From: a bacterium
Lineage (GTDB): Bacteria > Vulcanimicrobiota > Vulcanimicrobiia > Vulcanimicrobiales > Vulcanimicrobiaceae
Assembly (NCBI GenBank): GCA_021794205.1
Contig: JAJYRH010000012.1
Coordinates: 10,705 to 67,625, forward strand
DNA: 56,921 nucleotides
Reading direction: 5' to 3'
Below, in pieces: positions 41,972 through 50,214 of the stretch. Numbering within the stretch: the first letter of the stretch is position 1; each line of letters opens with the position of its first letter. The notes under the pieces were generated by a model that had not been told where the DNA came from, did not search any database, and saw nothing but the letters and a program-made list of their open reading frames with translations. The translations under genes and the position numbers were made by a program.

Positions 41972-42975
41972 AACATATCGTTACCTTGGTACTCGTCATC
42001 AGCATGAGCGTTCTCGCTGCCTGCATCGCCTCGGCGGCGCCGCAGCCCTCTCCGACCCCGCTCCCCGCCGGTTGTACTAACGTTCGCGCGCCGTTTATCG
42101 GCACGATCTGCGTGCCCTCGGCACCGGGGCGTCACCCGGCGATGCTGCTGCTCGGCGGCTCCGAAGGCGGAAACTCGATGGCCGGCATGGCAGGACGCTT
42201 TGCGGCGCATGGATACGTCGCTGCAAGCGTCGCGTATTTCGGGCTACCCGGTCTGCCAAAGCATCTCGTGAACGTACCGGTGGAAACGATCGGTCGCGCA
42301 TTACATGCGGTCGCCGCACGCAACGATGTGAATCCAAAGGAGATCGGCATCCTCGGCGGTTCGAAGGGCGGTGAATTTGCGCTCCTTGCGGCATCGACCT
42401 ATCCGCAGATAAAAGCGGTCGTCGCCGACGTTCCCTCGCCCGTCGCGTTCATGGGGCTTGGCGTCAACGATACCCCATCGGGCTGTTCGTGGAGCTATCG
42501 TGGAAAAGCGCTGCCGTGCGTCCCCGTCTCGCAGAACGCCGGCTCGGCGATTGGGATGCAGTTCGAGCACGGTGGCCCGATAAAATTGCGGGTACTCTAC
42601 GATCTCTCGCTCGACGCCGATCCGGCCCAGGTGCGTGCATCGTTCTTTCCATTGCAGCACATTCAGGGGCCGGTTCTCTGCTTGGCGGGTGCCGACGACG
42701 AGATGTGGGATTCGCCGCGGCAATGCGCGATGGCGATGCGCTATCTCAAGGCGCACCATCACGCGTACGCCGATCGCAGCGTCGTCTATCCGAATGCCGG
42801 ACACACCTTCCTTTGGGCGATGCATGGGCCGAAGTCGGCGATCACCGCATATAAGGCCGGCGCCACGGTGATGGATCTCGGCGGGACGCGCGCGGGTGAC
42901 GCCGCAGCGTCGACGCAGGCGTGGGCGACGATCTGGCGTTTCCTCGCGCGCGCGCTACCGCAGGCCACGCGATGA
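41968..42975 (+). CDS. Exported alpha/beta hydrolase with BAAT C-terminal-like domain
   Basis: 335 residues. The signal peptide has a lipobox-like VLAAC (Cys19). The acyl-CoA thioester hydrolase/BAAT C-terminal-type hydrolase fold (about 55-330) has nucleophile Ser in LGGSKGGEFALL, acid Asp in AGADDEMWDS, and His in PNAGHTF. A pair of Cys residues (CSWSY, LPCVPV) may form a disulphide. It may hydrolyse or transfer acyl esters in the envelope. The lipobox is modest, so cleavage at ASA by signal peptidase I is also possible. Overlaps the next gene by 4 bp. Confidence 0.82.
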   Translation: MKHIVTLVLVISMSVLAACIASAAPQPSPTPLPAGCTNVRAPFIGTICVPSAPGRHPAMLLLGGSEGGNSMAGMAGRFAAHGYVAASVAYFGLPGLPKHLVNVPVETIGRALHAVAARNDVNPKEIGILGGSKGGEFALLAASTYPQIKAVVADVPSPVAFMGLGVNDTPSGCSWSYRGKALPCVPVSQNAGSAIGMQFEHGGPIKLRVLYDLSLDADPAQVRASFFPLQHIQGPVLCLAGADDEMWDSPRQCAMAMRYLKAHHHAYADRSVVYPNAGHTFLWAMHGPKSAITAYKAGATVMDLGGTRAGDAAASTQAWATIWRFLARALPQATR

Positions 42976-43862
42976 GCGCCGAGACCGGCGAGGAAGCCGT
43001 CCTCTTTCGCGGTGTTTCCAAAACCTACGGCACGCTCGTCGCGCTCGATGCAATCGATCTCCGCATTCCGCGTGGGCAGAGCGTCGCGATACTCGGGCCG
43101 AACGGCGCCGGGAAGACGACCGCACTCTCGTTGCTTCTCGGCCTGCGCAACCCAACGGCAGGTTCGCTCTCGGTGCTTGGAGGCAAACCGCGCGAGCAAG
43201 CGGTGCGCGCGCGCGTCGGTGCGATGCTGCAAAGCTCGGGGCTCCCGGAGTACCTGCGGGTCGATGAAGCGATCGCGCTCTTTCGGAGCTATTATCCGGC
43301 GCCGTTGCCGATCGACGAGTTGCTCGCGCTCGCCGGGTTAACCGAGAAAGCGCGTTCGCGGATCGCACGGCTCTCGGGCGGGCAAGTGCAGCGGCTCTAC
43401 TTCGCGCTCGCGCTCTGCGGCAATCCGGAGCTGTTGGTACTCGACGAACCGACGGTCGGGCTCGACGTCGAAGCGCGCCGTTCGCTGCTCGCGACGATCT
43501 CCGAAATCGCCAACCGCGGGCGCACCGTGCTCATGAGTACGCATTATCTCGAAGAGGCCGATGCGGTCTCCGACCGCGTGGTCGTGATCGATCGCGGGCG
43601 CATTATCGCCGACGGAACGCCGAGCGAGGTGAAGGGCACCGTTGGGCGCAAGCGGGTTGCGTTTACGTCGCGGGTCGCCTTCGACGACGTACGCCTCTCG
43701 CGCAACGGCGAGCGCTATGAGGCCCTAACCGAATCGCCGGAGCTCCTGTTGCGCGATCTTTTTACCCGCGGTATCGAGATCGACGACCTCACCGTTACCG
43801 GCGCGACGCTGGAAGAGGCCTTCCTCGCGTTGACCGGAGGGGAGAACAAACATGTCGCTTGA
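42972..43862 (+). CDS. ABC transporter ATP-binding protein
   Basis: 296 residues. Walker A GPNGAGKTT, Q-loop MLQSSGLPEYLRV, signature LSGGQVQRLYFA, Walker B LLVLDEPTVGLD and switch His in MSTHYLEEADA, plus a C-terminal accessory tail (about 215-295). The ATG at 42972 overlaps the hydrolase stop (ATGA). It pairs with the ABC-2 permease encoded next, as in CcmA/DrrA-like exporters. Substrate unknown; the co-encoded hydrolase may modify it. Confidence 0.93.
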   Translation: MSAETGEEAVLFRGVSKTYGTLVALDAIDLRIPRGQSVAILGPNGAGKTTALSLLLGLRNPTAGSLSVLGGKPREQAVRARVGAMLQSSGLPEYLRVDEAIALFRSYYPAPLPIDELLALAGLTEKARSRIARLSGGQVQRLYFALALCGNPELLVLDEPTVGLDVEARRSLLATISEIANRGRTVLMSTHYLEEADAVSDRVVVIDRGRIIADGTPSEVKGTVGRKRVAFTSRVAFDDVRLSRNGERYEALTESPELLLRDLFTRGIEIDDLTVTGATLEEAFLALTGGENKHVA

Positions 43863-44625
43863 GATCGCGTCGTTTCTTCCCATGCTCCGCGCGCAGAGTA
43901 AGATCGAATTTCTCCGGCTGCTGCGCAATCCGTGGTTTTCGATTGCCACGATCGCGTTCCCAATCATGTTTTATGCGTTTTTTGGGTTAGCGCAGGCGCG
44001 TATGCCGTATATGAATTCGACGGTGGGGCTCTATCTCTTAGCCTCGTTTAGTGCATACGCAGTGATGAGCATTTCGTTGTTTTCGTTCGGGGCGAGCGTT
44101 GCCGCCGAGCGCGGCAACGGGGCGACGCGCTTGATGCGGGCCTCACCGCTGCGCCCGCTCGCATACTTCGCCGGGAAGTTTATCGCTTCGATGGCCTTTG
44201 GTGGCATTGCGGTGTTGCTGCTGGCGCTCTTCGCGCGTCTTGCCGGGGGCGTGCATCTTCCGGCATCCACTCTCGTTCTGCTTCTCGCGAGGCTCCTGCT
44301 GGGGAGCCTGCCGTTCGTTGCCCTCGGGTTCGCGGTCGGCTACCTTGCGGGGCTCAATGCGGCGGTGGCAATCCTCAATCTCATCACGTTGCCACTCGCC
44401 TTTGCCTCCGGGCTCTTCGTTCCGCTCGATCAACTGCCGACTTTCGTGCAATCGATCGCCCCATATCTGCCGACCTATCATTTCGGGCAACTCGCCTGGG
44501 GCGCGGTCGGTGCGACGAGCGAGCCGTGGCAGCGCGCAGCTCTCTGGTTGCTCGGCTACTGCGCGCTCTTCACGTGGATCGCCGTACGCGCGTACTATCG
44601 TGAGGAGCGGAAGGAATTTGCGTGA
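43852..44625 (+). CDS. ABC-2 type transporter permease
   Basis: 257 residues with six membrane segments, typical of ABC2_membrane: a cytoplasmic N-terminus (MLRAQSKIEFLRLLRNPWFS), FGASVAAERGNGATRLMRASPLRPLAYFAGK as the coupling region, and SGLFVPLDQLPTFVQSIAPYLP before the last helix. It overlaps the ATPase gene by 11 bp and is the last gene of the operon. Confidence 0.92.
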   Translation: MSLEIASFLPMLRAQSKIEFLRLLRNPWFSIATIAFPIMFYAFFGLAQARMPYMNSTVGLYLLASFSAYAVMSISLFSFGASVAAERGNGATRLMRASPLRPLAYFAGKFIASMAFGGIAVLLLALFARLAGGVHLPASTLVLLLARLLLGSLPFVALGFAVGYLAGLNAAVAILNLITLPLAFASGLFVPLDQLPTFVQSIAPYLPTYHFGQLAWGAVGATSEPWQRAALWLLGYCALFTWIAVRAYYREERKEFA

Positions 44626-44659
44626 TGGGGAGGCTCGCAACCAAGGCGCCGATCGCAAA

Positions 44660-45553
44660 TCAGCGGACGTAGCGGGGCCCCGATTTAGGAGGGAATTCCC
44701 CCGGCGGGACACTTGTCGGAAACGAAAAATCGTGTAGCGTAAACGAATAATAGCCCGCTTGATGGAGGAAGAGCAGATGAGCTCCAACGGAAATCTTCCC
44801 GCGGCGTACGAGCCAGTAGTTTTTGACTGGTTCAAAGTACAATGTCGCACTGCCGCCTCCACCGGCAAGAAAGCCGCGCTGTCCTCCACCGAAGATAACG
44901 GCGCGAACGCGATGATCTCCGACATCGACAAACATGTCGGTAAGCGGATATCGTTCAGGATTCCGAAGCGCCGTCATCTGCAGGTGGTATGCGGCGACGT
45001 CGCGGATACGAGTTATTCCGAGATCGTGAATTCGGTAATAACGATTTGCATATGCGGTGACCACCGCGATCACCGGTAGTGTGGTGCGCGTCTTCGAAGA
45101 TGGCGTCGTTTCGGGACGTACGCTCGACCCGGGCGACGGCACGTTCATGGATTCAAATCGCTCCATGAAGTAGTCAGAAAAGTCGTCTAGTGCAGACCAA
45201 GTCGGTGAATACGGAAACGGCCTGCATGGAAGTTGCCGTGCCCCCTGCAACGCAAAATCGTCGGAGGTGCGAAGAAGGACGTGCCATGTAGCTCTTGGGA
45301 AATTGAAACCTCCAAGTTTTGGCTGGAGACGCGCTATACCGCTTCCATCGCAGTAAATATTTACCCAAAAACCGTGACTTGAAAAAGTCGCCTGGTAGTC
45401 GATGTACGGCGGCGTTGCGACGGCCTTCATGGCGTTCATCGCCCAGGAATAAACTCGCTGACCGGGCGGTGGGATGAGAGGTGGCGAAGCGATCGCCGAT
45501 GTTGTCGATAGTAAGGTTGCGATGAGTGCAAGAAAGAACGTCGGTCGCTTCAC
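44660..45553 (-). CDS. Secreted hypothetical protein
   Basis: 297 residues with a Sec signal peptide (about 1-22, AIAS). The mature part is aromatic and beta-rich with two Cys (IYCDGSG, QLPCRPF). A Gly-rich stretch FGGGQRGFLAGGGGSATLYFEP occurs near residue 225. No family recognised. The GTG start is preceded by AGGAG. It lies alone after the ABC operon (convergent), and the 301 bp upstream hold no gene. Confidence 0.55.
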   Translation of the reverse strand: MKRPTFFLALIATLLSTTSAIASPPLIPPPGQRVYSWAMNAMKAVATPPYIDYQATFSSHGFWVNIYCDGSGIARLQPKLGGFNFPRATWHVLLRTSDDFALQGARQLPCRPFPYSPTWSALDDFSDYFMERFESMNVPSPGSSVRPETTPSSKTRTTLPVIAVVTAYANRYYRIHDLGITRIRDVAAYHLQMTALRNPERYPLTDMFVDVGDHRVRAVIFGGGQRGFLAGGGGSATLYFEPVKNYWLVRRGKISVGAHLLFLHQAGYYSFTLHDFSFPTSVPPGEFPPKSGPRYVR

Positions 45554-45854
45554 GGGACTCCTTTTAGGCTAGCTACCTCATTACGATGCTGGTTTTTTCG
45601 CTGCGTGAATCCCGACTCCCCGTTTCCCAAGTAAGCCGCTATCCACTCACCATCGTGAGCGACCGATTATCGCGTGGGTGGAGCGACGCTCGTTGCCGGG
45701 CCGTCCATTGAAAAGGTGCGCTACAAGCGGGGCGTACAAATGGGCGGCGCGGAACAACGGGGGAAGGGTTTTTTCGATAACCATCCGGCGCGCGCAACTC
45801 TAACGGCAGAACTCGCGATCTATGCGAGGCTTGTGGCAGCCGTGAAAGATCGGC
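45554..45854. other. Non-coding gap between two secreted orphan genes
   Basis: 301 bp with no frame I can support. The plus-strand frame that crosses it is antisense to the downstream orphan and lacks a ribosome binding site. No promoter, terminator or RNA gene was recognised. Confidence 0.5.
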
Positions 45855-46361
45855 TTAGCGTCTCGCGAAGATGCTGCGGCGCAGTTGGCGCAAATGCGGA
45901 TTCTTCCATTTGGATCCGTTTTGGAATGCGATTCGCAGCGGCACGCACTTCGAGAAACTGGTACCGAGCGGTAGAACGTTCTGGTTCAGAGCAAATTGGT
46001 GGCGAATGAGGGCTCCGGGCGTAAACGTCCCGAGATCGCGAACCTTCGCAACGAGGCGGCCTCGTGCGAGAAGGCCGAACTCGATGTTCTTCATGATGTG
46101 GTGCGTTTGGTTCACGTATGCGATGGTGAGGAGCGGATACATGCGCGTCGGCGGCTCGTAGAACGCGCCTCCGAACCCATCGCTCCAAGAGTAGGGATAG
46201 GCGGGGAAAAATCCGGCTGAGTACGACCACATCGCATTGCCGACCGCCTCTGGGCGGCAGGTGGCGATGCGGATTGGGTTCTTGATTGGGGCGGTCATCG
46301 CGGTCGTCGTTGTAGAAGCGAGAAGAAGGGCGATTGCGAGGTATGCCTTTGCGTTCTTCAT
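45855..46361 (-). CDS. Secreted hypothetical protein
   Basis: 168 residues. A signal peptide (about 1-23, TTAMTA) is followed by an aromatic segment (SYSAGFFPAYPYSWSDGFGG). A beta-rich core (MYPLLTIAYVNQTHHIMKNIEFGLLARGRLVAKVRDLGTF) and a basic end with two Cys residues complete it. The core pattern of a central 'IAYVN...IEFGL' strand pair resembles immunoglobulin-like folds, but no family can be named. GAGGT precedes the ATG by 8 nt. Confidence 0.55.
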   Translation of the reverse strand: MKNAKAYLAIALLLASTTTTAMTAPIKNPIRIATCRPEAVGNAMWSYSAGFFPAYPYSWSDGFGGAFYEPPTRMYPLLTIAYVNQTHHIMKNIEFGLLARGRLVAKVRDLGTFTPGALIRHQFALNQNVLPLGTSFSKCVPLRIAFQNGSKWKNPHLRQLRRSIFARR

Positions 46362-46434
46362 GATGTTACCTCACGATAAAAGAACGTACGCGCGACGCAT
46401 TACGGTACTCCCGACGGTGAAAGGAACGCGCGAC

Positions 46435-48591
46435 TTATGGTGCGAGGGTGAGAACGTATCGCGCCGCCGCGCGTACCGCCGCCTTACTCCACGGCATGGG
46501 GAGCAGCTTTCCGGCGATCCAAGCGTGCGATTCGTCGGTGTACCACGGGCTGCCGGGCTCCCCCGATTCACCCTGCGGAATCGTTATGCCGCCGCGATCC
46601 CAGGCGCCCGGTTCCCAGACCGCACGGAAACTTTGCGAGAAACCTTGGCGCTGCACGTGAATCACGAAACCGTCGCCGTCACCGGCGAAGTGCGAGCCGT
46701 CGAGGAAACGCGCGCCGAGCGCCGCAAGCGGATGGCGTACGGTGACCGCGCCGGCGACGCTCCACGGAACGAGGTGCGGGCGTTCGCGCGCGGCGAGGTG
46801 GAGCGCGTTGCCGAGGTCGGGGTTTGCTCCCGCGCGTTCGTCCATCTCATCTTCCATAAAGGGATGCTGCGTCCATTGAACGAGCGCGCGACGGAGCGTG
46901 ACGGCCGCGGTGGCCCCGAGCGATTGTGGTGCGACCTCGCCGTTCCACGTCCGAAGTGCGGCGAGCAGGCGCGCCTCGGCGCCGACGTTCCGCCGCCACG
47001 CGTTATGTGCGGCGATACGCGCGAGCGCGCGCTCTGCGGGCGAATAGACATCCATCTCCATGCGCGCGAAATACGCGATGCTGTAGTGCTTGCGCGCGCG
47101 CAGCAAGGTGGCGATGCGATAGGCGCGATAGGGCGGCGCGAACTGCGCGCTCAAACGATAGGGATAGCCGGGGCCGTACATTTTGTTATTCGCCGTCCAG
47201 ACGACGGCAGCGCGTGAGGGCGCGACGTGCGGCAGCGTCGAGAAACGCAGCAGCCCGAAGTGTTTCGCAAGTGCCGCGGCGGAATGAAAGCGGCGCCCCC
47301 AGAGCGGATCGGCGGGAATGATACCGGCGAGCTGATAGGCGACGTTGCCGCGCGTGTCGGCGATGGCGAAGTTTTGTGTTGGGCCGGGATAGTCGCGCAG
47401 TGCGCGCAGCGCCGCCGCCATCGAATGCGCGCGGTCGAGCGCGTCGAAGGCGGGGAGCGGCGAGGCGGGCCGGTCGTACGCCGGCCAGCGTACCAAGACC
47501 AGGCCGCGCCCGGGCATGACGACGCCGAATTCACGCGCCCCGCGCCAATAGCGCGCGATGACGGTTTTTCCGAAGCGCACGTGGATGCGTTCGCGCACCC
47601 ATCGTCCCGGCGGCAGCTTCGCGGGCGCATTGAAAACTTCAAGCCCGGCGGTGGTGCCGTTGGTCGCTGCCCACGCGATGGACGCGTTATGGCCGAGAAT
47701 CACGCCCGGCGTGCCGGCGAGCGTCGCACCCGCAGCGTGATATCCCGGCGCGCGAAGGTCGACGAGATACCAGACGCCGGGAATACCGAGTCGCAGGTGC
47801 GGATCGTTCTCCAACAGCGCGCGCCCGGAGCGCGTGTGCGCCGCGCCGGCAGCCCATTCGTTGCTGCCCAGCGCGGCTTTGGGATCGCTAAATTCGGCGA
47901 TCAGCGTTTGGCGCAGTGCGAGTGCGTTACAGCGATGCGGATCGGCGATGCCGGCGAGCCCTTCGGTAACGGGAGCGTCGTAGCATGGGTCGCTCAACGG
48001 TGCGTTGGGAGCGCGGTTCGCGATGTCGTTCCAGGTGTCAGTGAGTTCGATCACCGTCGCCATGCCGACGGCGAGTGCATCTTGCGGCGTCCATTTCGGC
48101 GGGCGCGCGAGCAAGAGCCGAAACTCGACCGGCACCGGGTTGCGCGCGGCGGCGGCGTTGACGCCGTCGGCGAAGCGCTGCAAGAGCAATCGTTCGCGCG
48201 GCGAGAGCGCGGCCCACTGTTTGGCGACGATCGCTGCAACGGGAATCGCGCGCGAGCGCTCGTCGACCGGCACCAGGCTTGGCCCGAGTAGCGCGGCGAG
48301 TTTTCCCAACACGAAACGGCGGATGAGATCGAGCTGAAAGAGCCGATCCTCGCCTTCGGCATAGCCCTCCGCGAAGAAGAGATCGCTCTGATGCGCGGCG
48401 ATAATATGCGGCACGCCCCGCGCGTCGCGCAGAATTCGCACCGGCGCCTTCAGTGCGAGCCCGCGAACCTCGCCGGAGTAGCGCGCGTGCGCGTGCATGC
48501 CGAGGAACGCATTCCCGGCGTAGAGCGCGATGGCGAGGAGCAGAACGCCGAGAAGCGCGGCGAGCGTTCGAACGATTCGTCGGAGCAACAT
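46435..48591 (-). CDS. Penicillin acylase family protein (Ntn hydrolase)
   Basis: 718 residues with an N-terminal membrane anchor or signal (about 6-27). The alpha chain contains VRILRDARGVPHI and LFFAEGYAEGEDRLFQLDLIRR. The autocatalytic junction is GSNEWAAGAAHT, whose Ser becomes the N-terminal nucleophile of the beta chain. The beta chain continues with LENDPHLRLGIPGVWYLVDL and NFAIADTRGNVAYQLAG. Such enzymes cleave amide bonds of beta-lactams or acyl-homoserine lactones; the real substrate is unknown. The ATG at 48591 was chosen because the anchor follows directly; a GTG 33 bp upstream is possible. Confidence 0.9.
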   Translation of the reverse strand: MLLRRIVRTLAALLGVLLLAIALYAGNAFLGMHAHARYSGEVRGLALKAPVRILRDARGVPHIIAAHQSDLFFAEGYAEGEDRLFQLDLIRRFVLGKLAALLGPSLVPVDERSRAIPVAAIVAKQWAALSPRERLLLQRFADGVNAAAARNPVPVEFRLLLARPPKWTPQDALAVGMATVIELTDTWNDIANRAPNAPLSDPCYDAPVTEGLAGIADPHRCNALALRQTLIAEFSDPKAALGSNEWAAGAAHTRSGRALLENDPHLRLGIPGVWYLVDLRAPGYHAAGATLAGTPGVILGHNASIAWAATNGTTAGLEVFNAPAKLPPGRWVRERIHVRFGKTVIARYWRGAREFGVVMPGRGLVLVRWPAYDRPASPLPAFDALDRAHSMAAALRALRDYPGPTQNFAIADTRGNVAYQLAGIIPADPLWGRRFHSAAALAKHFGLLRFSTLPHVAPSRAAVVWTANNKMYGPGYPYRLSAQFAPPYRAYRIATLLRARKHYSIAYFARMEMDVYSPAERALARIAAHNAWRRNVGAEARLLAALRTWNGEVAPQSLGATAAVTLRRALVQWTQHPFMEDEMDERAGANPDLGNALHLAARERPHLVPWSVAGAVTVRHPLAALGARFLDGSHFAGDGDGFVIHVQRQGFSQSFRAVWEPGAWDRGGITIPQGESGEPGSPWYTDESHAWIAGKLLPMPWSKAAVRAAARYVLTLAP

Positions 48592-48663
48592 GGCGCGTTC
48601 TTTTCGACGCCCGCGGCGATTCACTCTATGAACTCTACGAAGAGATCGCTCCCGGTCCGGTTA

Positions 48664-49074
48664 CTACGGGCTCCAAAGGAGGCCGAGATCGCGGGCGGCC
48701 GCTGAGAGTTTTCCGTCCCGCGTTATCAGCGGCAGCCCCGTTCGGAAACTGAGCTCCAAGTAGGCGGCATCGTAGGCGCTCACCTCGTACCGTCGCGCAA
48801 ACGGCACTTCGCCGCCCGCCAGTGAGTTCGTCGGCGGTTCGGCGATGACGATTGGTAATCGATCGAGATCGGCGAGTAGGGTATTCACGAGTTCGATCTC
48901 GATCCGTCCACGCCGCTCGGCGACGAGGAGCGCGTTCTGAATCTCCCAACGCCACAGGCTGGGTACGATCGCTGTGGATCTCCGAAGCGCGCGCAGCGCC
49001 GTTACCGCAAGGTCGTCGCGTTCGTCGTCGAGGAGCCATGACAACGTCGCCGAGGCGTCCAGAACGAAGGACAC
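48664..49074 (-). CDS. PIN-domain toxin (VapC-like)
   Basis: 136 residues. PIN-domain acidic residues are in FVLDASATLSWLLDDE, SLWRWEIQNALL, SAYDAAYLELS and LITRDGKLS. It is a probable ribonuclease. The GTG start is 2 bp after the Phd-like antitoxin stop, so the two form a second toxin-antitoxin pair, unrelated in antitoxin type to the one at 11995-12662. Confidence 0.87.
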   Translation of the reverse strand: MSFVLDASATLSWLLDDERDDLAVTALRALRRSTAIVPSLWRWEIQNALLVAERRGRIEIELVNTLLADLDRLPIVIAEPPTNSLAGGEVPFARRYEVSAYDAAYLELSFRTGLPLITRDGKLSAAARDLGLLWSP

Positions 49075-49076
49075 GG

Positions 49077-49316
49077 CTACGAGCGACGGCCTTCGTCGAT
49101 TAGCTCTCCGGCGGGAATCCCTACGCGAACCTTGCGCGCGAGAATGCGTTCGATGACCCGATCGAGGTCGTCGGGCTCGGCATCGGTCGCTATGGGGCCG
49201 AGCTGTGCGACGGGTCGGCCGTTTTTCGTAATGACGATCGTTTCGCCCCGTTCGGCTTCGTTGATCAACGCCGAAAAGTGTGTCTTGCCCGCGAACGCGC
49301 CGACGATTTTTCCCAT
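49077..49316 (-). CDS. Phd/YefM-type antitoxin
   Basis: 79 residues with the Phd core GAFAGKTHFSALINEAERGETIVITKNGRPVAQLGP and a flexible acidic tail for toxin neutralisation. No Shine-Dalgarno is present; the ATG lies 6 nt after TAAACT. The palindrome AAACTAGTTT just upstream is a likely autoregulatory site. Confidence 0.88.
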   Translation of the reverse strand: MGKIVGAFAGKTHFSALINEAERGETIVITKNGRPVAQLGPIATDAEPDDLDRVIERILARKVRVGIPAGELIDEGRRS

Positions 49317-49317
49317 A

Positions 49318-49328
49318 AAACTAGTTTA
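49318..49328 (-). promoter_or_regulatory. Leaderless -10 box and palindromic operator of the Phd/PIN pair
   Basis: The 10-bp palindrome AAACTAGTTT (49318-49327) overlaps a -10-like TAAACT (49323-49328, minus strand), and the ATG starts 6 nt later. Phd antitoxins usually bind short palindromes at their promoter, so the site fits autorepression. The -35 region is weak. Confidence 0.5.
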
Positions 49329-49348
49329 ACAGACTGGTTGATGTTTGG

Positions 49349-49504
49349 CTACACCTCGACGATGAGATCGTCCCCGTCGCGGCGGACGGGAAAACTCGGC
49401 ACCGGCATCACCGCCGGGAGCGTGAGCGCCTCGCCGGTGGTGACGTCGAAGGTCGCGCCGTGACGCGGACAGACGATGCATCGTAATGCGAGCGGTCGAA
49501 TCAA
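49349..49504 (-). pseudogene. Truncated Rieske [2Fe-2S] ferredoxin fragment
   Basis: The last 51 codons encode the second half of a Rieske domain: CPRHGATFDVTTGEA, then a LPAVMPVPSFPV stretch and DGDDLIVEV before the stop. This is the family's second cluster box (CPxHG) with its usual C-terminal strands. The first box (CxH) and everything upstream are missing. The frame closes at TAA (49508-49510), right where the sequence turns AT-rich. The gene was most likely cut by insertion of the segment to its right. A TTG at 49504 could start a peptide, but it could not bind a cluster. Confidence 0.8.
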
Positions 49505-49674
49505 TTGTTAAGGCGGTTTTAAAATAAAGGATCTTTTTTCTGCGACAACAAGGGCACGAGGGAAATTTACGCTAGCAGAATCGGGCGTACAAATTAACAC
49601 AACCCTAAAATATGTAGCCTTGGCTTTCTTGCATTATTCTGAAAATATAAGCAATGGCGTTGGGAGAACCTATT
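49505..49674. other. AT-rich junction region of the defence island
   Basis: 170 bp of markedly lower GC than the rest of the window, with runs such as ttttaaaataaagg and aaattaacac. A TATAAG (49645-49650) could be the -10 box of the following gene, with TTTCTT 15 bp upstream. No attachment site, tRNA or terminal inverted repeat was recognised. Confidence 0.5.
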
Positions 49675-50175
49675 ATGAAAATTGATGATGATCATTTGTT
49701 CCATGGTGCTGCTCTTATTCAAATAGCCGAAGATCCACATTTCACTGCAATTAATACATTGCAATATAAAGGAAAATCTTGCAAAGTTGCCTATAGAATT
49801 AACGATACAATTGCTGTATATTTAAAATATGCATCGACTCCGCTTAAAAGCACCAATGAATTTCAATTTGTATTTACGACTTCGCAACTTCGAGAGCTTG
49901 AAGGAATTGCGCAAGTCGAAGAAAAGCTGTTTCTCGCGCTCGTTTGCGTGAAAGACCGTGAAATTTGCGGAATTCCATACAGCCTGCTCCTTGACTTAAT
50001 TGCTCGCCGACGCGCAGCAAAAGGGTCGCGAGAGTCGCAATACTCGCTCTTGGTTACCGTTGAGCAAGGGAAGAGTCTGCGGGTTTACGTGAATGAGCCA
50101 GGGCGGCGCATGCAAATTTTAGGTAAGCCGTTGGTGGTTAGTCGGAATGCCTTTCCCGCGGTCTTGTTTCAATGA
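49675..50175 (+). CDS. AT-rich orphan gene beside the DISARM core, function unknown
   Basis: 166 residues, soluble. The first half has MKIDDDHLFHGAALIQIAED and FQFVFTTSQLRELEGI. The second has FLALVCVKDREICGIPYSLLLDLIARRRA, with two Cys, and it ends in RRMQILGKPLVVSRNAFPAVLF. I know no family for it. The first two thirds of the gene are strikingly AT-rich against a GC-rich genome, indicating recent acquisition. The ATG at 49675 follows GGGAG at 8 nt. It faces drmC tail-to-tail with 39 bp between them, so it is part of the island but not of the drm transcript. Confidence 0.75.
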   Translation: MKIDDDHLFHGAALIQIAEDPHFTAINTLQYKGKSCKVAYRINDTIAVYLKYASTPLKSTNEFQFVFTTSQLRELEGIAQVEEKLFLALVCVKDREICGIPYSLLLDLIARRRAAKGSRESQYSLLVTVEQGKSLRVYVNEPGRRMQILGKPLVVSRNAFPAVLFQ

Positions 50176-50214
50176 TTTAAATAGGTGCACGATTTTCGAA
50201 ACAAAGAATAAGTC

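Noticed and set aside
45674..46009. 111-residue plus-strand frame
   Set aside because: Mostly antisense to the secreted protein at 45855-46361, which has a signal peptide and a ribosome binding site.
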